DNA of 64,000 bases from Bolinopsis microptera (GCF_026151205.1 NC_087072.1:13864169-13928168); one strand, 5' to 3'; counted from the stretch's first letter, positions 44,301 to 47,961 are shown. The notes: generated by a model from the letters alone, not told the origin. Made by a program: numbers and translations.

Positions 44301-46182
44301 GAGTAGTGGGAATGGTGAGTTGACTTGTGACGGGACGGATTTTGGAACTTTGCCAACATGTCAGATCCAACAGTGTGCTACTGTGACAGTAGAACATGCG
44401 CTGATAACTCCATCTCAACCGGTTAACTTTGATATCACCATCACTATCACCTGTAACAATGGATACAGTCTGAGTAGTGGGAATGGTGAGTTGACTTGTG
44501 ACGGGACGGATTTTGGAACTTTGCCAACATGTCAGATCCAACAGTGTGCTACTGTGACAGTAGAACATGCGCTGATAACTCCATCTCAACCGGTTAACTT
44601 TGATATCACCATCACTATCACCTGTAACAATGGATACAGTCTGAGTAGTGGGAATGGTGAGTTGACTTGTGATGGGACGGATTTTGGAACTTTGCCAACA
44701 TGTCAGATCCAACAGTGTGCTACTGTGACAGTAGAACATGCGCTGATAACTCCATCTCAACCGGTTAACTTTGATATCACCATCACTATCACCTGTAACA
44801 ATGGATACAGTCTGAGTAGTGGGAATGGTGAGTTGACTTGTGACGGGACGGATTTTGGAACTTTGCCAACATGTCAGATCCAACAGTGTGCTACTGTGAC
44901 AGTAGAACATGCGCTGATAACTCCATCTCAACCGGTTAACTTTGATATCACCATCACTATCACCTGTAACAATGGATACAGTCTGAGTAGTGGGAATGGT
45001 GAGTTGACTTGTGACGGGACGGATTTTGGAACTTTGCCAACATGTCAGATCCAACAGTGTGCTACTGTGACAGTAGAACATGCGCTGATAACTCCATCTC
45101 AACCGGTTAACTTTGATATCACCATCACTATCACCTGTAACAATGGATACAGTCTGAGTAGTGGGAATGGTGAGTTGACTTGTGATGGGACGGATTTTGG
45201 AACTTTGCCAACATGTCAGATCCAACAGTGTGCTACTGTGACAGTAGAACATGCGCTGATAACTCCATCTCAACCGGTTAACTTTGATATCACCATCACT
45301 ATCACCTGTAACAATGGATACAGTCTGAGTAGTGGGAATGGTGAGTTGACTTGTGATGGGACGGATTTTGGAACTTTGCCAACATGTCAGATCCAACAGT
45401 GTGCTACTGTGACAGTAGAACATGCGCTGATAACTCCATCTCAACCGGTTAACTTTGATATCACCATCACTATCACCTGTAACAATGGATACAGTCTGAG
45501 TAGTGGGAATGGTGAGTTGACTTGTGACGGGACGGATTTTGGAACTTTGCCAACATGTCAGATCCAACAGTGTTCCCCTATCACTGTGGATAACGGAGCG
45601 ATAACCCCAAGCCAGCCGGTTAATCACGGGGTTACAATCACAGTTACTTGCAACAACGGCAACGTGATAAACGGGGATTCCGAGCTGATTTGCCAAGGTG
45701 GCATATTTAACGTGGATACCCCGACCTGTACGTGTCCAGGAGGGAGCTACTACACGGAGGAGGGGTGTAAAACTTGTCCCACTTCCCACTGGATGGCCGG
45801 AGGGGACAATGCTGACAGCGGGACCAAAGGTCAGTTTCAACCACCCTACCTTCTCATCACACTCAACTCTTCCATTCAAGTCAACCCTAATGCCCTTATC
45901 GACATTGATATAATTGAATTAAATGGAAAAAGGATCACTTCACAATTTAAAAATATTCGCAATGAAAGATTATTTGGCAATAACATTTTATAATGCGTCC
46001 ACAGAGGAGTCCTGCTATTAACATGTTGTATTTCAGGTTGTAATACGTGTCCAGGTGTAAAGACGTCTAGCGAAGGATCCACCAGTGAGTCAGACTGTCA
46101 CTACAACACCTGCTCTTGTAAGATGATAGAGACAGGGAGTGTGGGAGCTGGTAAATTCAAAACATCTTGCGCTTGTTCGTAG
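8219..46182 (+). CDS. modular secreted protein: (PAN-TSP1-F-lectin)x4, PAN, 11 sushi, GCC2/GCC3-like tail
   Basis: Reconstructed join: 8219-8324, 12529-12780, 13189-13365, 13830-13935, 14089-14365, 17315-17339, 17546-17797, 18135-18314, 22434-22539, 22693-22969, 23866-23890, 24132-24380, 24722-24901, 29013-29118, 29270-29546, 30436-30460, 30699-30947, 31308-31481, 31848-31953, 32108-32384, 34165-34189, 34396-34650, 43856-45829, 46037-46182. Every junction is GT-AG, all phases agree, and the total is 5826 nt (1941 aa plus stop). There is a signal peptide but no membrane segment, so the product is probably secreted. PAN, TSP1, F-type lectin and sushi modules bind proteins or glycans, so a role in adhesion, self/non-self recognition or humoral defence is inferred, not shown. 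Transcripts could skip cassettes, because each is phase 1-1. No named orthologue is recognised. Confidence 0.8.
8404..11262 (-). CDS. LINE endonuclease-reverse transcriptase (952 aa, N-terminus frameshifted)
   Basis: Domains in order: AP-type endonuclease, residues ~1-240 (LAIQEHRVVH, GGVGFLLTKQAF, VIGDLNAH, SQIDYVLVRKKW, GSDHRAV); a charged linker with VNEVSGRKKKP; reverse transcriptase, ~440-740 (WKHLNIVPVPKKG, NYRGIALTS, FIDFKKAFDSVHR, GVMQGETLAPYL, FADDLALITD as the catalytic box); and a C-terminal region with YLGSRMKSSEKDF, LLYGSETWTVS and GHRRRGRPHLTYID. It would nick target DNA and copy the element RNA at the nick. Catalytic motifs look intact. The first ~40 residues of the endonuclease are in another frame, so this copy is probably recently dead. 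Confidence 0.8.
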   Translation of the reverse strand: MVTLFLHSQISVLAIQEHRVVHDEEVKIERHKKGVHLITTSAWRNRSQASTGGVGFLLTKQAFNAVSFIKTYSKRCMLVSLDGNPRLTIISVYSPTESATVEEAEEFHDCLRAAVREVPSHHLLLVIGDLNAHLSKLNGEDTGWYWHQVTNRNGHLLRDTLLEGELEATNHRFQKSPGMQWTHLSDGVLTRSQIDYVLVRKKWRSSIKNTEPCNSFNSLGSDHRAVLSTVKLSLRKSISPPRVTRYDFSRLKTDQELQIKYGVEVRNRDSALLSEEQLDLGPTNDVTTKYGKFIEAVKYANRKHLPHKPKKRYDDPANDPRVEEARSKLFAAKETYHLDPCEDNRQTVAEEKDTLSACYRTVEEELLKQKISKAENAADRCKNKESWNLVNEVSGRKKKPCGLVEGGSREGRLRAWKDHFNKLLGQPPVVPNEEVDIPVVHPPQNISVDKFTKTELEEATKSIKEGKAFGEDGVAPEVLKRVDVDDLILEFCNKALVDGDVPDQWKHLNIVPVPKKGNLTKVDNYRGIALTSIVSKTLNKMLLNRIKPAMEDILRINQNGFRESRSTTRHILGLRRVFEGARDKDLTALMLFIDFKKAFDSVHRGLLMKILLAYGIPKEIVGLIQIMYADTFARVITEDGLSEAFFILAGVMQGETLAPYLFIIVIDYIMRVSLEGRDFGFTLHPRRSRRYPAVKVTDADFADDLALITDSVAEAQDFLRSLELAANSVGLHLNEGKTKYMGINIRDDDNPTLVAGSGKNIEKVDDFVYLGSRMKSSEKDFEVRKAKAWGACHQMKLVWKSDMRRDLKIRLFLATVEAILLYGSETWTVSQTLAKRIDGCYTRMLRMALNINWKERQTNAKVYGHLIRASDKIAARRMRLAGHLARHEELLSHQLLFWEPLQGHRRRGRPHLTYIDILRKDTGLDDSKEINKLMLDRQIWKKTISVRTLKPP
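8404..11480 (-). mobile_element. RTE-like LINE inserted antisense in intron 1 of the modular gene
   Basis: A near-complete endonuclease-reverse transcriptase reads opposite to the host gene. The main frame (8404-11262) is intact for 952 codons. The endonuclease start lies in another frame (VSCTKKSIIGTLNVRTVRD, about 11275-11400), so a one-base indel near 11275 breaks the ORF; across the break the protein continues as SKRLEMVTLFLHSQ. The frame upstream is open to about 11480. The 3' end is short and runs out near 8340. The clade is given as RTE-like because of its similarity to endonuclease-RT proteins often annotated as craniofacial development protein 2-like, so the exact clade is unsure. 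Confidence 0.8.
11481..12528. other. rest of intron 1: no gene, G-rich tract
   Basis: No exon is recognised. 11481-12200 may be the 5' region of the LINE. 12379-12417 is almost pure G on the plus strand, with several runs of four or more (quadruplex potential), and sits where the other cassettes carry the GGACGGACAT repeat. 12421-12528 resembles the DNA before the other PAN exons and ends in the acceptor TATTTCAG. Confidence 0.5.
12529..12780 (+). CDS. cassette 1, PAN/apple exon
   Basis: Phase 1-1, 252 nt. It has six cysteines in the PAN/apple order: WLQC, DCYKKC, GCQAF, YCWLKSQ, GNMDC. It is nearly identical to the cassette 2 copy; visible protein differences are IYD for IDD and FIG for FLG. 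PAN modules bind proteins or carbohydrates outside the cell. The donor is ATAG|GTTCGT. Confidence 0.75.
13189..13365 (+). CDS. cassette 1, thrombospondin type 1 exon
   Basis: Phase 1-1, 177 nt (59 codons). It shows GQWSACSTYCGEGQQTRER, then CNNPAPANGG and six cysteines, the standard TSP1 repeat with a short WxxC core. It shares the EGQQ form with cassette 4, while cassettes 2 and 3 have EREQ and an extra Asn. Confidence 0.8.
13830..14365 (+). CDS. cassette 1, F-type lectin (two exons, 13830-13935 and 14089-14365)
   Basis: The first exon (106 nt, phase 1 to 2) gives NIASKGMAKQTDTMNNYNAE and LAIDGDNNG. The second (277 nt, phase 2 to 0) gives NAWWSLTYPRSMYIKEIQIF, then RTDCCEDR and ends AEVL. 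This is the fucolectin/tachylectin-4/pentraxin-1 type of F5/8C fold. The RxDxxxxR part of the fucose-binding motif is kept, with a histidine 28 residues before it. Protein identical to cassette 2. Confidence 0.8.
14366..17314. other. intron between lectin and linker exons of cassette 1
   Basis: It is about 2 kb longer than the matching intron of cassette 2 because of the insertion at 14902-16957. Before that lies a Penelope-like motif (GTCGACGTTTCGGC at 14651), shared by all four cassettes. No exon is seen. Confidence 0.6.
14902..16957. mobile_element. 2056-bp TA-flanked DNA element, non-coding
   Basis: The element is absent from the same intron in cassettes 2, 3 and 4, which gives exact borders. 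It begins TGGGCAATTCCACG and ends with the reverse complement CGTGGAATTGCCCA. The empty site implies a TA duplication, as for Tc1/mariner-type elements. GTGAATTACG-like motifs recur inside on both strands (near 15258, 15420-15470, 16563, 16751 and 16930). No transposase frame is visible, so it is non-autonomous. Confidence 0.75.
17315..17339 (+). CDS. cassette 1, 25-nt linker exon
   Basis: A micro-exon of phase 0 to 1 between CCCAG and GTAAGT, encoding VMGAETGK. It completes the lectin domain (AEVL-VMGAE) and restores phase 1 for the next PAN exon. It is present in all four cassettes. Confidence 0.7.
17362..17470 (+). repeat. GGACGGACAT repeat copy before PAN exon 2
   Basis: It begins CTTTATCGGACCTTATTTGG, has spaced GGACGGACAT and GAACGGACAT motifs, and ends near CCATCAAAAATCC. 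Copies also lie at about 23939-24045, 30508-30615 and 34213-34320, each just before the next PAN exon, so the repeat was present before the cassettes duplicated. Confidence 0.6.
17546..17797 (+). CDS. cassette 2, PAN/apple exon
   Basis: Phase 1-1, 252 nt. It has the same six-cysteine PAN pattern as cassette 1 and nearly the same protein (HISHQPVNYCW is shared by these two only). This indicates a recent duplication or gene conversion between cassettes 1 and 2. Confidence 0.75.
18135..18314 (+). CDS. cassette 2, thrombospondin type 1 exon
   Basis: Phase 1-1, 180 nt. It has the CSTNYCGEREQ form with one extra residue, and its protein is identical to cassette 3 (24722-24901). The donor is CCAG|GTTCGT. 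Confidence 0.8.
19030..19847 (+). pseudogene. Penelope copy 1, N-terminal region, split by MITE
   Basis: Codons before the MITE (KSLKKHYISKIEFYRSQ...) and after it (NEDIPAGALALLGKGLGYIP, LRLDMKLVTNKI) correspond to one continuous frame in copy 2 (25570-26019). LGKGLGYIPTP is typical of the region before the Penelope RT domain. The frame ends at SKTKQ-stop, while homology continues in another frame (NEQAVNTAVDTMRREL). The same break is present in copy 2. Confidence 0.65.
19148..19507. mobile_element. 360-bp hAT-like MITE, GC-rich ends
   Basis: The termini are CAGACGTGGGCGCCGCCG and its reverse complement, CAG...CTG as in hAT elements. The 8-bp target duplication ACTGACAC is at 19140-19147 and 19508-19515, and the empty site is preserved in the sister Penelope copy at 25680. 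The inner ends consist of CGCCGCCGCCGAT-type repeats, unlike the AT-rich surroundings. No coding frame is seen. Confidence 0.85.
19867..21202 (+). pseudogene. Penelope copy 1, reverse transcriptase with frameshift
   Basis: Two frames (19867-20433 and 20594-21202) cover the RT: ADKGGASLIIDP, PYFYPAFKIHKM, PRARLI, then KRGVPTGGSICVQLANI, RYIDDGCGVF (catalytic YIDD at about 20873-20884), FLDIKF and DLYVKETDARSYL. Against copy 2 it has a 7-bp insertion near 20400 (GCACTCAGCAGACG) that shifts the frame. The catalytic box is intact here, unlike in copy 2. Confidence 0.7.
22434..22969 (+). CDS. cassette 2, F-type lectin (exons 22434-22539 and 22693-22969)
   Basis: The lengths (106 and 277 nt) and phases match cassette 1, and the protein appears identical, including VNKPGSE. 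RTDCCEDR is kept. The exons lie 4.1 kb from their TSP1 exon because of the Penelope-like insertion. Confidence 0.8.
23866..23890 (+). CDS. cassette 2, 25-nt linker exon
   Basis: A phase 0 to 1 micro-exon encoding VMGAETGK, between CCCAG and GTAAGT. Identical to cassettes 1 and 3. Confidence 0.7.
24132..24380 (+). CDS. cassette 3, PAN/apple exon
   Basis: Phase 1-1, 249 nt. The six-cysteine PAN pattern is kept, but the middle loop differs from cassettes 1 and 2: DDSAFSGTLNYCW replaces DNTHISHQPVNYCW. It is very close to the cassette 4 copy. Confidence 0.75.
24722..24901 (+). CDS. cassette 3, thrombospondin type 1 exon
   Basis: Phase 1-1, 180 nt, protein identical to the cassette 2 exon (TNYCGEREQ). 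Flanking intron DNA is also nearly identical to cassette 2, marking the edge of a recent duplication. Confidence 0.8.
25305..28140 (+). mobile_element. Penelope-like element copy 2, in the TSP1-lectin intron of cassette 3
   Basis: It occupies the same intron position as copy 1 and is nearly identical outside private changes. It lacks the MITE, has lost most of the 3' part of the GIY-YIG region (a deletion after 28068), and carries a stop at the catalytic site. The frame break near 26013 is shared with copy 1, so both come from one insertion that was copied with the cassette. Confidence 0.75.
25570..27360 (+). pseudogene. Penelope copy 2, N-terminal region and reverse transcriptase
   Basis: Frames 25570-26019, 26039-26350, 26374-27033 and 27166-27360 together cover the N-terminal region and RT. 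Defects: the shared shift near 26013, a shift near 26323 (CACTGCAGGTACAG against CACTGGGTACAG), and TAA at 27031-27033 exactly at the tyrosine of the YIDD box (TAC in copy 1). Homology continues past the stop (IDDGCGVFHG). The RT reads PFYP-like PYFYPAFKIHK, GVPTGGSICV and FLDIKFCF. Confidence 0.7.
28146..28855. mobile_element. ~710-bp insertion private to cassette 3
   Basis: Copy 1 reads ...CCTCAGAACT directly into GTGTATTACTAC (22275), whereas here about 710 bp intervene. It starts with two tandem copies of TCAATGAAACAAGAAATTT-like sequence and ends near AGGGCGTGGTTTATT. No coding frame, clear terminal repeat or target duplication was found, so the class is unknown. Confidence 0.5.
29013..29546 (+). 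CDS. cassette 3, F-type lectin (exons 29013-29118 and 29270-29546)
   Basis: The exon sizes and phases are those of the other cassettes. Visible differences: GMANQTD for GMAKQTD, VNKAGSE for VNKPGSE, and GGDAQ for GGDVQ. The RTDCCEDR sugar-site motif is intact. Confidence 0.8.
30436..30460 (+). CDS. cassette 3, 25-nt linker exon
   Basis: A phase 0 to 1 micro-exon encoding VMGAETGK with acceptor CCCAG and donor GTAAGT. Confidence 0.7.
30699..30947 (+). CDS. cassette 4, PAN/apple exon
   Basis: Phase 1-1, 249 nt. It shows DTDTDYPGHDL, DDSAFSGTLNYCW and YGTGAQTVTGLKAGNMDC. It is closest to cassette 3 (EHDL and AGAET there). Confidence 0.75.
31308..31481 (+). CDS. cassette 4, thrombospondin type 1 exon
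   Basis: Phase 1-1, 174 nt, the shortest TSP1 copy (NCNSGPCP lacks two residues). GVLSVCSTYC replaces GQWSACSTYC, so the conserved tryptophan of the WxxC core is lost in this cassette. All six cysteines remain. Confidence 0.8.
31848..32384 (+). CDS. cassette 4, F-type lectin (exons 31848-31953 and 32108-32384)
   Basis: The same two-exon lectin structure, with VNKAGSE as in cassette 3 and GGEVQ at the end. The first exon reads VKNIASK. RTDCCEDR is intact. No retroelement lies in the preceding intron, so this intron shows an empty site for the Penelope insertion. Confidence 0.8.
33175..34063. mobile_element. ~890-bp insertion with a perfect 68-bp-arm palindrome, private to cassette 4
   Basis: In the other cassettes AATAGCAAAT runs directly into AATGCCCTTGG; here about 890 bp intervene. 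Its first part is a foldback: arms 33253-33320 and 33352-33419 are perfect reverse complements around a 31-bp loop, inside shorter outer arms (TTTGACCA at 33176, TGGTCAAA at 33423). A diverged relative lies at 2440-2630. The rest (33432-34063) has no recognisable content. Confidence 0.65.
34165..34189 (+). CDS. cassette 4, 25-nt linker exon
   Basis: A phase 0 to 1 micro-exon encoding VMGAETRN, a variant of the GK ending in the other cassettes. The donor is TT|GTAAGT. Confidence 0.7.
34396..34650 (+). CDS. fifth PAN/apple exon
   Basis: Phase 1-1, 255 nt. It shows WLQCMDNDTDYPGQDLSSG, the DDSVFSGTLNYCW loop and ASPKKGLTAGNMDCLNLI, the longest and most diverged PAN copy. No TSP1 or lectin exons follow, so its donor joins the sushi exon 9.2 kb away. 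A phase 1 end and phase 1 start make this join legal. Confidence 0.7.
35240..35919 (-). pseudogene. CR1-like LINE, C-terminal RT part in shifted frames
   Basis: Frame 35575-35919 gives MRFHPAKCKVLVVSGK, LGVDITPKLSW, MVRRNGHIVI and LSLFRGQFENCS, the thumb region after the catalytic site. Frame 35240-35452 continues with MNDLIFFHKVLNNLIPVSLP and RLRRCH, the usual C-terminus of CR1/L2-type proteins. Both belong to the protein that begins in the EN-RT ORF at 38331 and are separated from it by frameshifts and two stops near 35950-36000. Confidence 0.7.
36016..38331 (-). CDS. CR1-like LINE endonuclease-reverse transcriptase (771 aa, ends at broken YADD)
   Basis: The N-terminus has a hydrophobic segment of unclear meaning. 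The endonuclease follows from about residue 80: LSVLYQNVQGL, IIALNETWL, NGGGVLLAVRSDL, NIGDFNLPHTDW and SDHFPVTF. The RT starts near 540: NKAQGPDGIHG, NVVPIFKKGKKSEVQNYRPI, HGFLEHKSC, FDFAKAFDSVNHDILLHKL and SGVPQGSILGPLLFVLFIND. The frame ends LYAECR-stop: a 7-bp tandem repeat (GAATGCC, near 36025) sits between TATGCC and GATGAT and destroys LYADD. The element is antisense to the host gene. Confidence 0.8.
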   Translation of the reverse strand: MTAHVIYLIPFLACSHIKLFFVIISSWFIRNVLLPGKMIKVKYSSRLRRLVSLFILWVFSLNFLLITLDNPSMLNLGPNSLSVLYQNVQGLIPFSNLSSSHPILDGNTISELQSFANIEQPDIIALNETWLKKSISSNEIFPSSQYEIFRNDRTRKTHPQDPNNPKKFRENGGGVLLAVRSDLDATTTRLPVSLGAEMLAVKIAFPNKESIVICTSYRVETLGLPNHDVIVSYIRKLVSKKNPPKIYNIGDFNLPHTDWLSSSSTVSIEQSFIDSFSDLSLSQLITSPTHKSGNTLDILLSNYDNTIDNLNVCDPHSVCKSDHFPVTFSIKSSFSRKKTPKRKIYNFKRANWDMINRELCSINWQVLECLDPVSSWKLVKECTMNLVDIHIPKVTIKSEFQPPWFDSELFSSCRKKDRLRAKFKISGSISDELKFVTSCKDFKRFSSAKIRDSLFNSDDPALITKKFWSHVKYQSNSCRIPNCVSYSGQLRFKPKDQAELFNSFFYNQFSDPSLYDTDISYVNDVDFDIDFDHRDVRKLLSNINSNKAQGPDGIHGKILKNCSVGLAYPLTCIFRGSYNSGYIPQKWKLANVVPIFKKGKKSEVQNYRPISLTCLVMKVYERIVKRKLLSLTSTLLDPMQHGFLEHKSCTTNMVDFCDSLALSLNENIINHVVYFDFAKAFDSVNHDILLHKLKTLYNIDGTLLKFLTNYLQGRYQRLRVVIGNEMSSTLSVNSGVPQGSILGPLLFVLFINDIPLGLSDDTDIVLYAECR
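38332..38768. other. spacer between LINE ORFs
   Basis: The minus strand shows only short frames here. It corresponds to the inter-ORF region of the LINE, and no domain is recognised. Confidence 0.5.
38769..39425 (-). CDS. LINE ORF1-type SGNH hydrolase (218 aa)
   Basis: The three key SGNH blocks are present: LFGTSMTK (serine at residue 32), SVGTND (glycine 89, asparagine 91) and DWLHLN (aspartate 183, histidine 186). All catalytic residues look intact. Esterase domains of this type are established in ORF1 of CR1-clade LINEs, where their role is unresolved (RNP or lipid/membrane association has been suggested). The frame is open upstream of the first ATG and overlaps the end of the AlkB-like ORF (FRCQIPKTDTNVVREQ), so the two may once have been one polyprotein or a frameshifted pair. 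Confidence 0.75.
   Translation of the reverse strand: MPPTTTSTPTLYYLNAQRKPKSRKTTVLFGTSMTKFVRTNKLGFRGRKVINVSQSGAKIRDITEYIQHFHKTHAAAEADDIEKVILSVGTNDIKHSKYGVQFLRKYLNDLIDSTKQLFPAAIISIQCCLPIKCLYSYIAKNVLDFDNLLKDLCLIKNNCVFLDCFSDFLTRDFRSCNELLYHDWLHLNMRGVGLLSTWLKFVVNEHSSDRVVNNLLGI
39458..40160 (-). CDS. LINE-borne AlkB-like 2-oxoglutarate/Fe(II) dioxygenase
   Basis: The longest frame is 39458-40045 (195 aa). The likely real start is ATG at 40160 (MDLNSVTNVLNSFSLNELKA), joined through a one-base shift near 40105 to KLKRDSVKCEEFLELHSDFV. After an N-terminal helical region, an AlkB-type core runs from about residue 85: LASMYKSGSCATRYHNDDEV gives the HxD iron ligands (H102, D104), then VVSISFGAESTLDI and SLYIMKPGCQ, with an arginine at 177 in TRYYGIAYPF. 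AlkB enzymes oxidatively remove alkyl groups from nucleic acids. The second iron histidine, expected five residues after Q160, is arginine here (R165, codon CGC at 39551-39553), so this copy is probably inactive. The family call rests on motif spacing only. Confidence 0.6.
40252..40497 (-). pseudogene. pogo/DDE_1-type transposase fragment (81 aa)
   Basis: The frame shows CFIENIIVPYVNDEK, LLGLPEAQTTFLVYDVFRSH and ALNNIVHELVPANS. The VYDVF block fits the second catalytic aspartate of DDE_1 transposases, and the VPANxxDR context is usual downstream. The rest of the transposase is missing. A more decayed copy of the same piece is at 3166-3270. Confidence 0.65.
40510..41990 (+). mobile_element. 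5'-truncated LINE, 3' part
   Basis: Three frames (40518-40772, 40769-41500 and 41497-41748) form the end of a LINE protein with shifts between them: CLEWGLSVNISKT and MVFNRAG (RT palm end), YTYLGITF, ASYGCQIW (thumb), and a C-terminal zinc-knuckle-like CPTC...EVHVLRTCPLY. The tail at 41927-41950 is a short tandem run of AATCCGTTT, typical of LINE 3' ends. The clade is not assigned, and it differs from the two other LINEs in the window. Confidence 0.7.
42109..42220 (+). repeat. left arm of 112-bp inverted repeat
   Basis: The reverse complement of 43451-43562. The arm ends at AGTATTAATT, immediately before the truncated coding frame. Confidence 0.85.
42230..43177 (+). pseudogene. Penelope-like RT C-terminus plus GIY-YIG endonuclease
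   Basis: The frame is open from 42230, well upstream of the first ATG (42461). The start, DFVPFLNTEIKINSDGIVHS then RLYRKPQKKPLTL, is the end of a Penelope RT. Next come a basic KRKRRKRINQ patch, a CTTSNCRTC zinc-like motif and a GIY-YIG domain (VYHITCEVDNC, YGGETYRPIKCRFDEH, AKHYRESHP). There is no in-frame stop, so the truncation is the only defect seen. Confidence 0.75.
43451..43562 (-). repeat. right arm of 112-bp inverted repeat
   Basis: An inverted copy of 42109-42220. It lies about 270 bp past the stop codon of the Penelope frame, in its 3' untranslated end. Confidence 0.85.
43686..43822. repeat. inverted GGACGGACAT repeat before the sushi exon
   Basis: The left part has GGACGGACAT and TGAACGGAAAT. 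The right part ends GTCCAAATAAGGTCCGATAA, the reverse complement of the start of the copies at 3753 and 17362. This is the only copy with both ends present, so the family is probably a MITE whose other copies are one-sided. Confidence 0.55.
43856..45829 (+). CDS. sushi exon: 11 sushi (CCP) domains
   Basis: One exon of 1974 nt, phase 1-1, between TTTTTCAG and GTCAGT. The first domain (CTAITVNKAQITG) and the eleventh (CSPITVDNGAITPSQP) are diverged. Domains 2-10 repeat the same 57 residues (CATVTVEHALITPSQPVNFD..., ITITCNNGYSLSSG, TCDGTDFGTLPTC). The exon then begins a GCC2/GCC3-like cysteine domain (CPGGSYYTEEGCKTCP). Sushi domains bind proteins, as in complement regulators and selectins. The last visible linker is GGDNADSGTK. 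Confidence 0.8.
44031..45569 (+). repeat. nine tandem 171-bp sushi repeats
   Basis: The period is 171 bp (57 codons). By eye the nine units differ only at one silent site, GAT or GAC, at 44160 plus multiples of 171. The order is T C C T C C T T C. Confidence 0.9.
46037..46182 (+). CDS. last exon: cysteine-rich C-terminus
   Basis: The acceptor is TATTTCAG, entered in phase 1. It encodes CNTCPGVKTSSEGSTSESDC, completing the GCC2/GCC3-like domain, then CSCKMIETGSVGAGKF and ends SCACS before TAG. No transmembrane segment or GPI-type hydrophobic tail is present, supporting secretion. Confidence 0.7.
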
Positions 46183-46402
46183 GAATGTGACACTTCGTAG
46201 GAATTGCTTCCATCAGTGATTACTTTGTATCACGTCGTGACCCCCACGGTCGTTTTCACTATGGTAGAGTTTCTACGATACAGGGGGAGCCGCGCACTCG
46301 TGCACGGCGGGTCATACAACGTATGACAATGATGACTCTGTAGAATTAGATGATGAAACAGACTTTCATGACAGTTGAACGTTCAATTTTAGTGCTTTTT
46401 AT
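46183..46402 (+). other. 3' untranslated/downstream region of the modular gene
   Basis: No coding content. No clear AATAAA signal lies before the MITE at 46403; the nearest are near 46807-46825, so the transcript may run through the MITE. Confidence 0.35.
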
Positions 46403-46783
46403 GGCTCTTACTAATTCGCTCGCCCAAAAATTTCACGTGACTTTGGTTTTTATGATTTTGCAGCCGTACAAAAACGATTTTACATAAACCCTAATCCAAA
46501 CCCTAACCCTAGCGTAACCATAACCCCGAAGCTAACCATAACCCTTACCACAACCCTAACCCCAACCCGAGCCCTAAACAATCGAATTCGTGTTTTACTA
46601 GCCTGTCACGTGACCAAAACGGTTTTTTGCCCATAACTTTCCGTGGAAGCATTTTTACCCTACGTCATAGGGGTGATTCGGAATCAGCGTCTAAAATACA
46701 CCGATTCAGATGAATTTCACACCCTAAGGAATTCCTTTCACAAGAATTTTCTTAAAATTTGGGCGAGCGATTTAGTTGGAGCG
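46403..46783. mobile_element. MITE with telomere-like core, copy 1
   Basis: Inverted ends of about 23 bp share ACTAA-TCGCTCGCCC (left start 46403, right end 46783). GCTTTTTAT flanks both sides (46394-46402 and 46784-46792), a 9-bp target duplication as in Mutator-like elements. The core (46487-46577) is a degenerate run of CCCTAA/CCCTAACC units. A second copy is at 60083-60449. Confidence 0.65.
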
Positions 46784-46792
46784 GCTTTTTAT

Positions 46793-47961
46793 TTCAAGTT
46801 GATTTTCAATAAATTATCAATAAAACGTCAAAATGTTGTCATTGCTAATCCATGTTTGATAAGAAAGTAAAAATAAATCTCTAAACATGCTGAGGATCCT
46901 GTGAGCTACAATCCATGATCCAAGGCATTTTAAATGTAATTATTATTTTTACGACCCTAATTATAATATCCAGGACTCACTAGGGGGCCCCTTTTGTGTT
47001 GAAAAATTCTTTAGTTTCTTTTGGTATTTTAAAATTGAAATTTTACTTGGTTGGTGGCTGTTGTACGTTATTTTAGTTATTATTTATATCATAATCATAT
47101 CATCTTTATAGCCATTTTCCTTACCATGTTCACATTTCAAAGTCATGTATAATTTTAGTCAATATTTTTCTAGCACGCATTAACAAGCCACTTTCAGCAT
47201 CTGTTCACCTCACAAGCATAATCCATTGTTACCTAGGAGATTGCACTGCACTTTTATTTAGGCCTCTCACGTGCCACATCACAACTGCAAAACATCCAAT
47301 CATTTAATAAGCTTCATACCTCATGTTGTAAATTATTTGTCACGTGCCTTAACATTTATATAGGAAAGTTAAGAATTATCTGGCAGTTCTCTTTTATCCT
47401 TCCCCTAGTATATATGAGTTATCAAGTTTACTATATTCCTTCCTCATACATACTCCATTTCTTTTATTCCAAAGAGTTTCAATTCTAAGAAGTTTCCTAA
47501 AACATTGGCGATTTATGCTTTGTCAAAGTGAAAGCTTTTAAAAATGAAAGCGAAAGTCTTTAAAATGCGCGTTGGTTATATGGCCCAGGAAACCTTACTG
47601 ATAAGGCCAAGGCCTAACTTTGGAAGTAAAAGAAATAGAAAGTTTTGGTTTTCAAAAAAATGTTCGTTTCGTAAAACTAAAGTTAGCTCACCAGGAGGCA
47701 GGAGCAGAATTTGGAAAATTATAAATTTTGAATTATCGCGAAAAGTATGATTTTGGGCCAAACAAAAGTGCGCAGCTTCAACTTTGCAGATTTTTATTAT
47801 TTGAGTGGCTGACTTGTATCACGTGGTACGTGGCATGCAATTGCATTTTTGGAATGTTTGAAGCGTGTAAATGCAATGAACTTATGAGCGCGCGCAGAGT
47901 TCAGCAAGCTGTGAAGACGCTATCACCTCTAGTAATATCACCAGCCAGTAACAAGTAAGAA
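46793..47961. other. no gene recognised
   Basis: AT-rich intergenic DNA. Short frames (for example 47544-47750) have no domain-like content and overlap an antisense frame of equal length. Confidence 0.5.

Noticed and set aside
43918-45879. 653-codon open frame on the minus strand across the sushi array
   Set aside because: It is an antisense shadow. The repeat length is a multiple of three, so one stop-free antisense unit stays open through all copies. It shows no known domain and the plus strand encodes clear sushi domains.
46487-46577. true telomere or chromosome-fusion site
   Set aside because: The CCCTAA units are degenerate, under 100 bp, and occur in the same element at 60162-60250, so they are part of a MITE.
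47544-47750. 68-codon basic frame as a gene
   Set aside because: An antisense frame of similar length overlaps it; there is no motif, neighbour or splice support.
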